Shown here: positions 35,789 through 44,268 of the stretch, in pieces
Layout: every line of letters begins with the position of its first letter
Numbering within the stretch: position 1 is the stretch's first letter
Assembly (NCBI GenBank): GCA_002492465.1
Contig: DKYT01000038.1
Location: 1-59,239 of the forward strand
DNA from: Lachnospiraceae bacterium UBA7093
GTDB taxonomy: Bacteria > Bacillota > Clostridia > Lachnospirales > Lachnospiraceae
Direction of reading: 5' to 3'
DNA length: 59,239 nucleotides
Program-made: the position numbers and the translations under genes
The notes under the pieces: model-generated
What the model saw: the letters and a program-made list of their open reading frames with translations, nothing else
Told to the model about the DNA's origin: nothing
The model's database searches: none

Positions 35789-37498
35789 CTATGCTTCCTC
35801 ATACTCCACCATCAGAAATCCGTTATTCTCTAATTTTTTTTCATATAGATGCTCCGCCAGTACCCTGGCACCTCCCAAAATGGGTATCTCCTTTTCTTCC
35901 TTTGACAGATTAATCCAAAGCGCGATCGTACCCTTCTGCCAGCTTCTTTCCACCAGCAGCATACCGTCTTCTTCCCCAATATGCACACTTCCATATTGCA
36001 GAACCTTGTTTTCCCGCAGTGCCGTCAATTGTTTTAAGAGTTTCATAACCTCCCGGTCCTTGCCGGCTTCCTCCCAGTCAAAGCATCTGCGTGAATCGGG
36101 ATCATATCCTCCCTCCAGACAAATCTCCGTTCCATAATAAATGCACGGCGCTCCCGGAAAGATGACTTCCAGCGAAAGTGCCGCCAGCAGCTTATCTTTA
36201 CTCCGGGAAACCTCGGAAAAAAAGCGGTGGGTGTCATGAGAATCCAGAAGATTCATCATCATAAAGTTGACCTGTTCCGTGTTACGCATCAAATTACCGT
36301 TTAATTTGTCCGCCATCTCTTTTGCCGAAAAATTTTCTCTTGCGAAATAATCAAGGCATGCCTTTGTAAAAGAATAATTCATGATACTGTCATACTGATC
36401 TCCCATCAGATAAGGATAAGCGTCATGCCAGTTCTCCCCGATAATGACACAATCCTTTTTTTCCACCTTGACTTCCCGCCGGAACCGTCTCCAGAATTCA
36501 TGGGAGACCTCGTCCGACACATCCAGCCGCCATCCATCGATGTCCGCTTCCCTGATCCAATAAAGGGCGATATCGATCAGAAAGTCCTGTACCCCCGGAT
36601 CTGCCGTATTGAGCTTGGGCATATAACTGCACGCGGCAAAACACTCGTAATTCATTTTATCCGGTTCAGGGAATTCTCCCTCAATGATAAACCAGTGATA
36701 ATACGCAGACTTTCTTCCCTTCTCAAGAACGTCTTGAAACTCCGCCATTTCCATGCTGCAATGATTGAACACAGCGTCCAGAACGATCCGAATCCCTTTT
36801 TCATGCGCCTTAAAAACCAGTTCCTTAATATCTTCTATTGTTCCGAATTGAGGATCCACCTTTTTGTAATCGCTGATATCATATTTATGATTGGACAGAG
36901 ATTCAAAAATCGGCGTCAGGTAAATTGCATTGACCCCAAGCCCTTTTATATAATCCAGCTTCTCAGTAATACCCTTTATATCCCCTCCGGCAAAGCTTTT
37001 CGGAGTCGGGGTATCCCCCCACTGCATTGTAATATACCCTGTATCTTTTTCACAATCCCCCTGATAAAAACGGTCCACAAAAATCTGATAAAAGACAGCG
37101 CTCCGCATCCATTCCACTACATCCATAACATCATTGGCGTTGATATAGGGCATTTGAAAGAAATTGTAAAACCCTTCTTCAAAGCAATAGGTCTCTGTAA
37201 TTCCATCTTCGCTGTAGAAATAACTGTTTTCCTTCTCCTTGATCTGGAAAATATATGCCAGACGCACATCCTCCAGCTGCAGCCTGATTTCATAATAGTG
37301 ATACAGCCGGTCGCTGTAGCATATTTTCATTTTTTCCTGTCTGCGTTTGATTGCAAAATCATATTTGCAGGCGTAAATCAGCGATACTTCCGCTTCTTCA
37401 TCCTCCCTTGCCATACGCAGGCGCAAAACCAGTTCCTTTTCTCCACAGGCAAAACAATATCGTGAATCCGGAATATGTAAAATTGCATGTTGATTCAT
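35789..37498 (-). CDS. GH13 alpha-glucosidase (neopullulanase / cyclomaltodextrinase type)
   Basis: Cytosolic hydrolase for imported maltodextrins. The roughly 569-residue protein has an N-terminal CBM34-like beta domain (about 1-115) and a GH13 barrel with all four regions: DAVFNHC, GWRLDVSDEV (nucleophile Asp), VIIGENW (acid Glu) and LLDSHDTHR. There is no signal peptide. The ATG at 37498 follows GAAAGG; a TTG at 37513 is less likely. First gene of the operon that continues with the binding protein and two permeases, and divergent from the lacI-type regulator. Neopullulanase, maltogenic amylase and cyclomaltodextrinase cannot be told apart here. Confidence 0.93.
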   Translation of the reverse strand: MNQHAILHIPDSRYCFACGEKELVLRLRMAREDEEAEVSLIYACKYDFAIKRRQEKMKICYSDRLYHYYEIRLQLEDVRLAYIFQIKEKENSYFYSEDGITETYCFEEGFYNFFQMPYINANDVMDVVEWMRSAVFYQIFVDRFYQGDCEKDTGYITMQWGDTPTPKSFAGGDIKGITEKLDYIKGLGVNAIYLTPIFESLSNHKYDISDYKKVDPQFGTIEDIKELVFKAHEKGIRIVLDAVFNHCSMEMAEFQDVLEKGRKSAYYHWFIIEGEFPEPDKMNYECFAACSYMPKLNTADPGVQDFLIDIALYWIREADIDGWRLDVSDEVSHEFWRRFRREVKVEKKDCVIIGENWHDAYPYLMGDQYDSIMNYSFTKACLDYFARENFSAKEMADKLNGNLMRNTEQVNFMMMNLLDSHDTHRFFSEVSRSKDKLLAALSLEVIFPGAPCIYYGTEICLEGGYDPDSRRCFDWEEAGKDREVMKLLKQLTALRENKVLQYGSVHIGEEDGMLLVERSWQKGTIALWINLSKEEKEIPILGGARVLAEHLYEKKLENNGFLMVEYEEA

Positions 37499-37528
37499 TT
37501 TATTTCCTTTCAAATATCTCGTTTACTG

Positions 37529-37557
37529 TTGACAAACAATTGAAAATTTTGAATAAT
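37529..37557 (+). promoter_or_regulatory. lacI-type gene promoter
   Basis: Consensus TTGACA (37529-37534), 17 bases, AATAAT (37552-37557), about 33 bases before the start codon, in the 91-base divergent region shared with the GH13 operon. Confidence 0.6.
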
Positions 37558-37589
37558 AATGGGTAAATGCTTTTTAAAGGAGGATGATT

Positions 37590-38387
37590 ATGGACCGGAA
37601 GGTTACGATTAAAGATGTTGCGCGGGAAGCCGGTGTTTCTGTTGCTACCGTTTCTTATGTAGTCAATCACCGCACAGATCTGCGCATCAGCGATGCAACC
37701 CGCAAAAAGGTATTGCAAGTCATCAATCTGCTGAATTACACGCCCAATCAGGCGGCTAAGGCACTTGCCACCAACCGCAAGAACCTTCTTGCCATCTTCT
37801 CATCTCCTGCCTGCTCCACCTTAAAAAAAGCGGAGCAGCTGAATACAATTCAGTTTTTATCACAATTTCTTCGTAAGAAAAATTTCAGTCTTATTTACTT
37901 AGGACATGATTACAATGAAAAATGCGAGCAGGCGGACGCGATCATCTGTTATGACGTATCTTCTGCATGCTTCCATCAGCTTGGGGATAACAACTTTATC
38001 CCGCTGATCGCCCTGGACTGTATGGTAGATGATCCCCTTTTCTTCCAGATCAATACAGATTACAAGCTCCTCTCGGAAAAAACCCAAAGCTTTTTCCATG
38101 GTGATTCCTATCGCTACGTACTGCTCCAAACCGACAATCAGGAGAAAATAGATTTCCTCCAAAACATATTTCCTGACATTCTTTTTATCAATAGCTTCGA
38201 TGACCTGCATACCCTGTCCGGGCAGAATCTTTTGGTTACAGAACCCACTTTGCACTCACTGTTGGTAAATCGGAACAACGTCTGCTTTATCCCTTCCCTA
38301 TTCGAAGCAAAAGCAGAAGTCATGCTGCAGTGTATCGAAAATGCACTCCAAAGAACATTGATTGACCAACATCACATCCTTGTGTAA
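37590..38387 (+). CDS. Short LacI-family transcription regulator
   Basis: A roughly 265-residue regulator. Residues 1-60 are a canonical LacI HTH and hinge helix (VTIKDVAREAGVSVATVSYV; YTPNQAAKALATNRKNLLAIF). The effector half is only about 200 residues, against the usual 270, and lacks recognisable periplasmic-binding motifs such as the conserved C-terminal GYDD region. The start at 37590 has AAGGAGG 7 bases upstream. It is divergent from the GH13-malEFG-like operon and converges on the starch-binding lipoprotein gene; control of both is inferred from position. It could be a diverged or partly reduced effector domain. Confidence 0.88.
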   Translation: MDRKVTIKDVAREAGVSVATVSYVVNHRTDLRISDATRKKVLQVINLLNYTPNQAAKALATNRKNLLAIFSSPACSTLKKAEQLNTIQFLSQFLRKKNFSLIYLGHDYNEKCEQADAIICYDVSSACFHQLGDNNFIPLIALDCMVDDPLFFQINTDYKLLSEKTQSFFHGDSYRYVLLQTDNQEKIDFLQNIFPDILFINSFDDLHTLSGQNLLVTEPTLHSLLVNRNNVCFIPSLFEAKAEVMLQCIENALQRTLIDQHHILV

Positions 38388-38406
38388 ATCCTTATGCTGA
38401 AACAAC

Positions 38407-38435
38407 ACCGCTCTTAAGGGAACCTTAAGAGCGGT
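38407..38435. terminator. Bidirectional terminator-like hairpin
   Basis: Perfect 13-bp stem (ACCGCTCTTAAGG, loop GAA, CCTTAAGAGCGGT) between converging genes. T-tracts on both sides are poor. Confidence 0.75.
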
Positions 38436-38441
38436 ATCCAT

Positions 38442-39626
38442 CTATTCAAATGCAACTGTGAGCACCTGGGTGGAGGAATCATAAGTAAAGGTATAACTTC
38501 CACCTGCCCCCGCAACCAGATTTGCACTCTCCGTACTCGTTACATAAGACAGGCTCTCTGTATCAGCTTCCTCAATATTTGTATAACGGATATATTCATT
38601 TCCTACGCTTTCCACATCCTCTGCTGTGATCAAAGAGGTAAACATAAATTCATCCCCCTCTTCCAGTGTAATCGTCAGCGTATAAATGCCGTTTTCCTCC
38701 GTAAACTTGGTCTCGTCAGAATAAACATCCTTCCAGTCCGTGATCTTCGCGCCTTTGATATAATAATCAGTATGTGTCTCTATGCCGCTTGCCTCTGATT
38801 CCCCGTTGTAAACCCAGGTGATGCTGTCATATGGATTGATATTAAAGTTTTCTTTATTATCCTCCGAATAGCTGGACGCGGTTGTGTCATAAGTATCTTC
38901 GCCGGGATAGGTGGTAAGAGTAAACGTATAATTACCGGGAACCTTTACTTTAATGTTCGCTCTCTTTACCCCTGTATCACCCAATCCGCCTGAATTGGCA
39001 AAATATTCCTCCCCGTCCAGGGTAATGGTATTCAAATATCCGTATCCTCTCTGATTCTCCCATGCGCTGTTCATGGCAAACTGGAATTCATCTCCCTGTT
39101 CCAGATCCAACGTGAGCGTATAAATATTTGCTTCCGGATTTTCTTCCTTCTGCATGGTCTGGGCGTCTCCAACCACGCTTCCCCAGCTGGATTCCATGAG
39201 CACAGGGCTCTTTCCGCTTCCCAGGATCACAAAGGTTCTGGTGTCCTCCACATAAGACACAAATCCGGCAAATACCGAAGTATCCTGGGTAATGGCTGTT
39301 TCAAAATCAAAGCGATGACTCATCTGTGGAGTTGCAAACCACCCTGCAAAGGTGTACCCCTCCTTTTCAGGAACATACTCTTCCAATAATGCCCCGTCCT
39401 CTACCTCCGCCGTCTGCAATACCGTTGTTCCGTCAGAATCATAAAAGGTCACCACATGTGCCTGCGTCTGCTGCACCTCTTCCTCCTGTGTCTCTTCCCC
39501 TGCTTCCTGTGGTGCTTCCGTCTCTGTGTTCTGGCTGTTTTCCTGCGCACCGCCCCCTGATCCGCATGCAGCCAAGCTGATAGCCGCTGCTGCCAACATA
39601 CATACTGTCATGAATTTCTTTTTCAT
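38442..39626 (-). CDS. Putative glucan-binding lipoprotein with InlB-type repeat
   Basis: A 394-residue exported lipoprotein: signal peptide and lipobox ISLAAC (Cys about 21), a Glu/Gln/Thr-rich linker (about 22-56), one InlB B-repeat/Flg_new-like domain (VTFYDSDGTTVLQ ... EGYTFAGWF, about 58-100), then two related beta-rich modules, each with the pattern YTLTLDLEQGDEFQFAMN (first, near 170) and YTLTITLEEGDEFMFTS (second, near 320). The repeated modules resemble extracellular starch-binding domains, and the gene lies beside the maltodextrin operon. It ends ...VLTVAFE without a wall-anchor signal. The function is inferred; no catalytic residues are visible. Strong promoter with two operator-like sites upstream. 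Confidence 0.85.
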   Translation of the reverse strand: MKKKFMTVCMLAAAAISLAACGSGGGAQENSQNTETEAPQEAGEETQEEEVQQTQAHVVTFYDSDGTTVLQTAEVEDGALLEEYVPEKEGYTFAGWFATPQMSHRFDFETAITQDTSVFAGFVSYVEDTRTFVILGSGKSPVLMESSWGSVVGDAQTMQKEENPEANIYTLTLDLEQGDEFQFAMNSAWENQRGYGYLNTITLDGEEYFANSGGLGDTGVKRANIKVKVPGNYTFTLTTYPGEDTYDTTASSYSEDNKENFNINPYDSITWVYNGESEASGIETHTDYYIKGAKITDWKDVYSDETKFTEENGIYTLTITLEEGDEFMFTSLITAEDVESVGNEYIRYTNIEEADTESLSYVTSTESANLVAGAGGSYTFTYDSSTQVLTVAFE

Positions 39627-39650
39627 TTTTTGCCATCCTTTCTCTTTTAT

Positions 39651-39663
39651 TTAACCGTTTAAA
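39651..39663. promoter_or_regulatory. LacI-type operator O1
   Basis: TTAACCGTTTAAA, centred on CG as LacI-family operators are, 25 bases upstream of the lipoprotein start codon. Identical to the site at 39709. Confidence 0.6.
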
Positions 39664-39680
39664 TAAACCGGTAAAAAGGA

Positions 39681-39709
39681 AGCAAATCAATTTCTGCACT
39701 TGATTTGCT
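39681..39709. repeat. Inverted repeat in the lipoprotein leader
   Basis: Perfect 10-bp arms AGCAAATCAA and TTGATTTGCT separated by 9 bases, lying between the two operators and able to form a hairpin in the 5' untranslated region. Confidence 0.6.
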
Positions 39710-39721
39710 TAACCGTTTAAA
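39709..39721. promoter_or_regulatory. LacI-type operator O2
   Basis: TTAACCGTTTAAA, exact copy of O1, 58 bases away (about 5.5 helical turns). It begins about 7 bases downstream of the -10 element and so covers the start point. Confidence 0.65.
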
Positions 39722-39728
39722 CAATTTA

Positions 39729-39757
39729 AATTTACCACTTTTGGCGCAGTTTGTCAA
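39729..39757 (-). promoter_or_regulatory. Promoter of the lipoprotein gene
   Basis: Consensus TTGACA (39752-39757), 17 bases, TAAATT (39729-39734) on the minus strand, giving a 5' untranslated region of about 95 bases containing both operators. Confidence 0.75.
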
Positions 39758-39781
39758 GACTTTGCATTTCCATTTTCCAAA

Positions 39782-39809
39782 ATACAAAAGGACAGCTTTT
39801 AAGCTGTCC
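39782..39809 (-). terminator. Terminator of the NlpC/P60 gene
   Basis: Perfect 9-bp stem GGACAGCTT/AAGCTGTCC followed on the minus strand by TTTTGTATTTT, 22 bases past the stop codon. Confidence 0.88.
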
Positions 39810-39831
39810 CTTCACCTTTATAGTTCTGTTC

Positions 39832-40953
39832 TTAATCCTGCAGAATTCTCACCATCTTATGAGGCGTCCTGTAGTTATAGCCGGAAATCTTAATACCGGT
39901 CTTGGGACTGCTGGCGTGAATTACCTGTCCGCCTCCAATGTAAAGCGCCACATGATTGATGGTACCGCCCTTAGCGTAAAATACCAGATCCCCAGGCTGC
40001 AGCTCGGATGCGCTGATGCTGGTTCCCATATTTGCCTGCGCCCTGGAAGAGTGGGGCAGGGAAACACCGTACTTGGCAAAGACACTGAGCACAAAGCCCG
40101 AACAGTCTGCGCCGTTTGTCAGACTGGTTCCTCCCCACACATAAGGATTCCCCAAAAACTGTTTGGCATATTGGCAGATGTCTACTCTCACATCGGACAC
40201 ACCCTGACCATACAAAAGCTCTGTCATGGTAATCGCAGTCTCCAGATCCGATTTCACCTCCACATAATCTGCGGATACGTAAACCTCCTCATCGTCCAGA
40301 TAAACTCTGATCCAGCCGTCGTCCTGAATCTCTACAATATCAAGCGCCTCCCCGGACGCCACCTGGGTGATCACTTCCGCATCTGTGCTGGGATATTCTC
40401 TGATATTCAAACCGTCCGCAGTTGCCACAGCAAGAGCTGAGGCGAGTTCTTCCCCTTTCTTTTTGGCATCAAATCCGGTAAGAAGATATTCTTCCTTTAC
40501 ATATCCGTCCACCTTGCCGGAAGTAATATGCGCCCAGCCGTTTTCACTGCTTAAAATCTCACACGCCGCATTTTTGGGCAGTTTACCTACCAGCTTACCG
40601 GACTCGTCAGGCTCCTGTCTGATATTCAGATTATTCTCTTCTACGTTACAAATACCAAGATGGGTATAGCCCCAAAGAGCTCCTTCCGCCGCCTTGGCAA
40701 TCTCCAGATATTCAATTTTGGTGAGAGGGGAAATGAATAATTCTCCTACGCCTGCCGTCAACAGTTCTTCCGTATTATACACTGTCGTATCGGACTCTGT
40801 CCCGTCAATCTCTGTTTCCTCATTTTCAAATGTATCATTTACGGTCGTCTGTATATCTTCCTCTTTGATTTCCACTGCATGAGCCGCAATAGGATCTCCC
40901 AGCATCAGCAGGGAGGTGAGAATACAGACACTGCTTATTATCTGTCTTTTCAT
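39832..40953 (-). CDS. Secreted SH3 / NlpC-P60 cell-wall endopeptidase
   Basis: A 373-residue secreted hydrolase. It has a signal peptide (ISSVCILTSLLMLGDPIAAHA), two bacterial SH3 domains (about 90-160, NNLNIRQEPDESGKLVG; about 170-235, DGLNIREYPSTDAEVIT) and a C-terminal NlpC/P60 domain with the Cys in NGADCSGFVLSVF and His in NHVALYIGGGQVIHA. Enzymes of this build cleave D-Glu-diamino-acid bonds in peptidoglycan during growth or division. It has its own consensus promoter and terminator, so it is monocistronic. Confidence 0.94.
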   Translation of the reverse strand: MKRQIISSVCILTSLLMLGDPIAAHAVEIKEEDIQTTVNDTFENEETEIDGTESDTTVYNTEELLTAGVGELFISPLTKIEYLEIAKAAEGALWGYTHLGICNVEENNLNIRQEPDESGKLVGKLPKNAACEILSSENGWAHITSGKVDGYVKEEYLLTGFDAKKKGEELASALAVATADGLNIREYPSTDAEVITQVASGEALDIVEIQDDGWIRVYLDDEEVYVSADYVEVKSDLETAITMTELLYGQGVSDVRVDICQYAKQFLGNPYVWGGTSLTNGADCSGFVLSVFAKYGVSLPHSSRAQANMGTSISASELQPGDLVFYAKGGTINHVALYIGGGQVIHASSPKTGIKISGYNYRTPHKMVRILQD

Positions 40954-41001
40954 GTTGAGCCTCCGAAGTTATTACGAATTTATTACAATTCTTACACGGT
41001 T

Positions 41002-41030
41002 ATTATAACAACCATTTCTTCGGATGTCAA
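41002..41030 (-). promoter_or_regulatory. Consensus promoter of the NlpC/P60 gene
   Basis: Perfect TTGACA (41025-41030), 17-base spacer, perfect TATAAT (41002-41007) on the minus strand. Confidence 0.9.
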
Positions 41031-41055
41031 ACCTCTATTCTTATTTTCTAAATTT

Positions 41056-41985
41056 TCACAATTTTTGAACTTTATGGTAATTTCTGCCCTCTTCGATGTC
41101 TTTTTCCATCTGTAATTTCAATTCCTGCACATTTTCAAAGCGTTTCTCAGCTCTTTTAAATTGTAATAATTCTGTTACAATTTCTTTTCCATACATGTCC
41201 TTATCAAAATCATAAAGATACGTTTCCACGCTGACCGTGCCGCTCCGGTTCACCGTAGGCTTTTCTCCGATATTGGTGATGCCTGGATAAATGCAGTTTT
41301 CGTAAAGTACCCTTGAGAAATAAACTCCCTTAGGCGGCAAAAGCTTTTCCGTGACGGGATAAAGATTCAAAGTGGGCATTCCCAGCCTTCTTCCCAGCCG
41401 GTTTCCCTCTCTGACTCTGCCCTCAAAGCCGTAATACCTGCCCAGAAGCTCTTTTGCTGTAATCATATCTCCCATTTCCACCATCTCCCTTACATAGGTG
41501 GAACTGATTTCCCGGTCTTTATAATATACCTTATCAATAATCTGCACCTGATATCCCAATTCCTCTGACATTTGAATCAGCAGGTTCTTATCTCCCTTTC
41601 CCCGGTAACCAAAGGACAGATCTGTCCCCGCCCCGATATACCCTGCCTTCATCTGTTCCACAAGAATTTTCCTGACAAAATCCTCAGGTGAAATTGCCGC
41701 AGTATTCTGATTCAGGGGGAATTCTATCAACAGGTCGATTCCCATTTCCTGAAACAGCTTCCTTTTTTCATCCCGGGTGGTCAGTTCATTGGCGGACGTC
41801 TGCCCAAAGAAAACGGAGGCGGAAGGATAAAAGGTAAAAACCACCGAACACATTCCCTGCTCCTTCTGCCTTAAAATATGAGAAAGCAGCTGTCTGTGCC
41901 CCCTGTGAAGTCCGTCAAACTTACCGATGGCAACAGCGCTTTTTTTCTTTAGTTGAAATTCTGTTGTATCACAAATAATCTCCAT
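41056..41985 (-). CDS. ribF: Bifunctional riboflavin kinase / FAD synthetase
   Basis: Makes FMN from riboflavin and then FAD. The roughly 309-residue protein has the N-terminal nucleotidyltransferase domain (AVAIGKFDGLHRGHRQLL) and the C-terminal kinase domain (GRVREGNRLGRRLGMPTLNL; KPTVN metal/phosphate motif in GEKPTVNRSG). The ATG at 41985 has AGG 8 bases upstream; a GTG at 41994 directly abuts the truB stop. Last gene of the rimP-nusA operon. No FMN riboswitch is present. Confidence 0.95.
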   Translation of the reverse strand: MEIICDTTEFQLKKKSAVAIGKFDGLHRGHRQLLSHILRQKEQGMCSVVFTFYPSASVFFGQTSANELTTRDEKRKLFQEMGIDLLIEFPLNQNTAAISPEDFVRKILVEQMKAGYIGAGTDLSFGYRGKGDKNLLIQMSEELGYQVQIIDKVYYKDREISSTYVREMVEMGDMITAKELLGRYYGFEGRVREGNRLGRRLGMPTLNLYPVTEKLLPPKGVYFSRVLYENCIYPGITNIGEKPTVNRSGTVSVETYLYDFDKDMYGKEIVTELLQFKRAEKRFENVQELKLQMEKDIEEGRNYHKVQKL

Positions 41986-41994
41986 GCCCGACAC

Positions 41995-42912
41995 CTATTC
42001 TGCAATAAACATTTTCACCGGGGAAAACCGTTCTTTCTTTTCCTCATAGCCATACACACCAAAAAAAACCTTCCGGTGACTGTACACCCGCACCAGCTCC
42101 CCGTCCGAAATTGCTTCTTTCTCCGCCGCTCCATTGTCCAGGATGTCCTTCCATTGCAGCTGATTCCCGTTTCTCAGCGCTTTATAGGCATCCTCCTTTG
42201 TCTGCAAAGCCGGATAGCCTTCAAACATCCGGTCTACCGGAATAATTGCCTGGGAAAGGGTTCCCTGATCCGCCAGCCTTTGAAGCCTGTCCAAAGTACA
42301 GGCATGCTCTATTTCAAATTCGCCTACTCTGGTTCTCGTTAATTCCGTCATGACCCCGCCGCACCCAAGCTTTTGTCCTATGTCATGGCACAGGGTTCTG
42401 ATGTAAGTTCCCTTGGAGCACGCCACCCTGATCCGGTACGCAGGATGTCGCTCCTCCAGAATCTCTATTTCATAAACGGTAATGGGGCGGGCGGCTCTTT
42501 CCACTTCCTTTCCCTCCCTGGCAAGCTCATAAAGTTTTTTTCCGTTTACCTTCAGGGCGGAATACATGGGAGGGATCTGCATGGAATCGCCCAGAAAGGA
42601 CAGAATCGTTTTCCTCACCCTTTCCGGGGGCGCCAGGACTTCCCTTTCCTCCAATACCTGTCCGGAAATATCCTGGGTATCAGTGGTCATTCCCAGCCGC
42701 AGCCCGGCAATATACTCCTTGGTTTGATCCGTCAGCATGTCGCAAAGCCTGGTTCCGTTTCCAAGGCATACAGGAAGAACCCCAACCGCATCCGGGTCAA
42801 GGGTTCCTGTGTGTCCGATCTTTTTTTGTCCGCAAATGCCCCGGAGCTTCGCCACCACATCGTGGGAGGTGTAGCCTGCCTCCTTATAGACATTGATGAT
42901 TCCATGGTACAT
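41995..42912 (-). CDS. truB: tRNA pseudouridine-55 synthase
   Basis: Makes pseudouridine 55 in the T-loop of tRNAs. The 305-residue protein has the catalytic Asp block GHTGTLDPDAVGVLPVCLG, YIAGLRLGMTTDTQD, CSKGTYIRTLCHDIG, and a C-terminal PUA-like region. Directly precedes ribF, the standard truB-ribF order. Confidence 0.96.
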   Translation of the reverse strand: MYHGIINVYKEAGYTSHDVVAKLRGICGQKKIGHTGTLDPDAVGVLPVCLGNGTRLCDMLTDQTKEYIAGLRLGMTTDTQDISGQVLEEREVLAPPERVRKTILSFLGDSMQIPPMYSALKVNGKKLYELAREGKEVERAARPITVYEIEILEERHPAYRIRVACSKGTYIRTLCHDIGQKLGCGGVMTELTRTRVGEFEIEHACTLDRLQRLADQGTLSQAIIPVDRMFEGYPALQTKEDAYKALRNGNQLQWKDILDNGAAEKEAISDGELVRVYSHRKVFFGVYGYEEKKERFSPVKMFIAE

Positions 42913-42929
42913 GTAATCACATTCCTTCT

Positions 42930-43883
42930 CTATGCTTTTAACTGCTCTGCAATCTGAGCAGATAGATTATTTACAATATCGTGAAAAGTTCCCTGCATGG
43001 TGGCGCCGGCTGCCCTCACATGACCGCCGCCTCCAAAAAATGACGCCACCTTCGCCACATCCACCTTTTCCTTTGAGCGAAGGCTGACCTTGTACTCCAT
43101 CGTATCCGTCTGATACATGAAAATAGCGCACTCTACGCCCTTAACATATCTCAGCTGGCTTACAATCCCCTCCAGATCATGGGGAACCGCTCTGTAAAAA
43201 TCCATAGTCTTTTTATCCACCATGCTGACCACGCATTTGCCGTTCATAAAGGAAATGCTTTCCAGAAGCGCCCTGCCAAGAATCTGGTTCTGCACATAGG
43301 TCTTCTCATAAAAGGTCTCATCGATCAGCTTTGTAAAATCAAAACCGTAACCGATCAGCTCTGCCGCCGCATTTAAAGTTGCAGGCGAGGTATTGGAATA
43401 CTGAAACACGCCTGTATCATGTATAATCCCAATATAAAGCGCCTTGGCGATCTCCTCATCCAGCAGACTTTTATCTTCTATCAGCTCGTAAATCAACTCA
43501 CTGGTAGAGCTTGCGCCGGGAACAATATAATTCACATCCCCGCATCCTTTGTTGCTGATATGATGATCGATGTTTATTTTCTTTTCCGCATGGTCAAAAT
43601 ATGCTTCCGCTCCTCCCAGGCGGTCTTTTGCGGCGTCCAGCGCAAAAAATGCCTGAAAAACTTCCACATCGGAAGTAAAATCCGTATGTATCTCCTCAAT
43701 TCCACTGATGCAGGAAAAAACCTCCGCCGGTTTTTCCAGCATCACCTGTATCTTTGCGTCCGGGCATACCTTTTTCAAATACAGGTAAAGCCCCATAACC
43801 GACCCGACGCAGTCTCCGTCGGGTCTTATGTGCCCGCTGATACCAATCGTAGCGGCATTTTTTACTTCCTCATAAATATTCAT
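42930..43883 (-). CDS. nrnA: DHH-family nano-RNase / pAp phosphatase (NrnA-like)
   Basis: Degrades short RNA oligonucleotides and pAp in B. subtilis. The 317-residue protein has the DHH motifs HIRPDGDCVGSVMGLY, FALDAAKDRLG, NIDHHISNKG and the DHHA1 block GGGGHVRAAGATM. It lies between rbfA and truB, the usual place in Clostridia. Family-wide specificity varies, so exact substrates are inferred. Confidence 0.93.
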   Translation of the reverse strand: MNIYEEVKNAATIGISGHIRPDGDCVGSVMGLYLYLKKVCPDAKIQVMLEKPAEVFSCISGIEEIHTDFTSDVEVFQAFFALDAAKDRLGGAEAYFDHAEKKINIDHHISNKGCGDVNYIVPGASSTSELIYELIEDKSLLDEEIAKALYIGIIHDTGVFQYSNTSPATLNAAAELIGYGFDFTKLIDETFYEKTYVQNQILGRALLESISFMNGKCVVSMVDKKTMDFYRAVPHDLEGIVSQLRYVKGVECAIFMYQTDTMEYKVSLRSKEKVDVAKVASFFGGGGHVRAAGATMQGTFHDIVNNLSAQIAEQLKA

Positions 43884-43911
43884 AATGCCTCCCGTTATCT
43901 CACTTTGCTTT

Positions 43912-44268
43912 TTATTGATTGCCGTTCACCTCATCGATCAATCTGGACATCTTTACCCCGTAGGCAATAGACTGGTCCACTATAAATCGGATCTCCGGGG
44001 TATTGCGCAGATTCACTCTGCGGGCAAGCTCCTTCCGGATATAGCCCTCGGCGCTTTTCAACCCCTCCAGCGTATCCTTCTGCACCTGCTCGTCGCCGTA
44101 TACGCTGATCCATGCCTTACAGGTCTTCAAATCAGGCGCCACCTCCACCGAAACCACGGACGTAAGGGATCCGATTCTGGGATCCTTCAAATCCGCTCTT
44201 ATGATCTCGGCAAGCTCTCTTTGCACCTCCCCGTTGATACGGGTGTTTTTCATACTGTTTTTTCTCAC
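43912..44268 (-). CDS. rbfA: Ribosome-binding factor A
   Basis: Assists late 30S maturation. The 118-residue KH-fold protein begins MRKNSMKNTRINGEVQREL, the standard clostridial opening, from a GTG start that overlaps the infB stop (GTGA). The block DPRIGSLTSVVSVEVAPDLK and the C-terminal LRNTPEIRFIVDQSI are diagnostic. Confidence 0.96.
   Translation of the reverse strand: MRKNSMKNTRINGEVQRELAEIIRADLKDPRIGSLTSVVSVEVAPDLKTCKAWISVYGDEQVQKDTLEGLKSAEGYIRKELARRVNLRNTPEIRFIVDQSIAYGVKMSRLIDEVNGNQ

Noticed and set aside
36425..37465. Rightward open frame of 346 codons opposite the GH13 gene
   Set aside because: The leftward frame contains all four GH13 motifs; the opposite frame is a shadow caused by codon bias.
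41986..42000. FMN riboswitch upstream of ribF
   Set aside because: Only a few bases separate truB and ribF; no RFN-like element exists.
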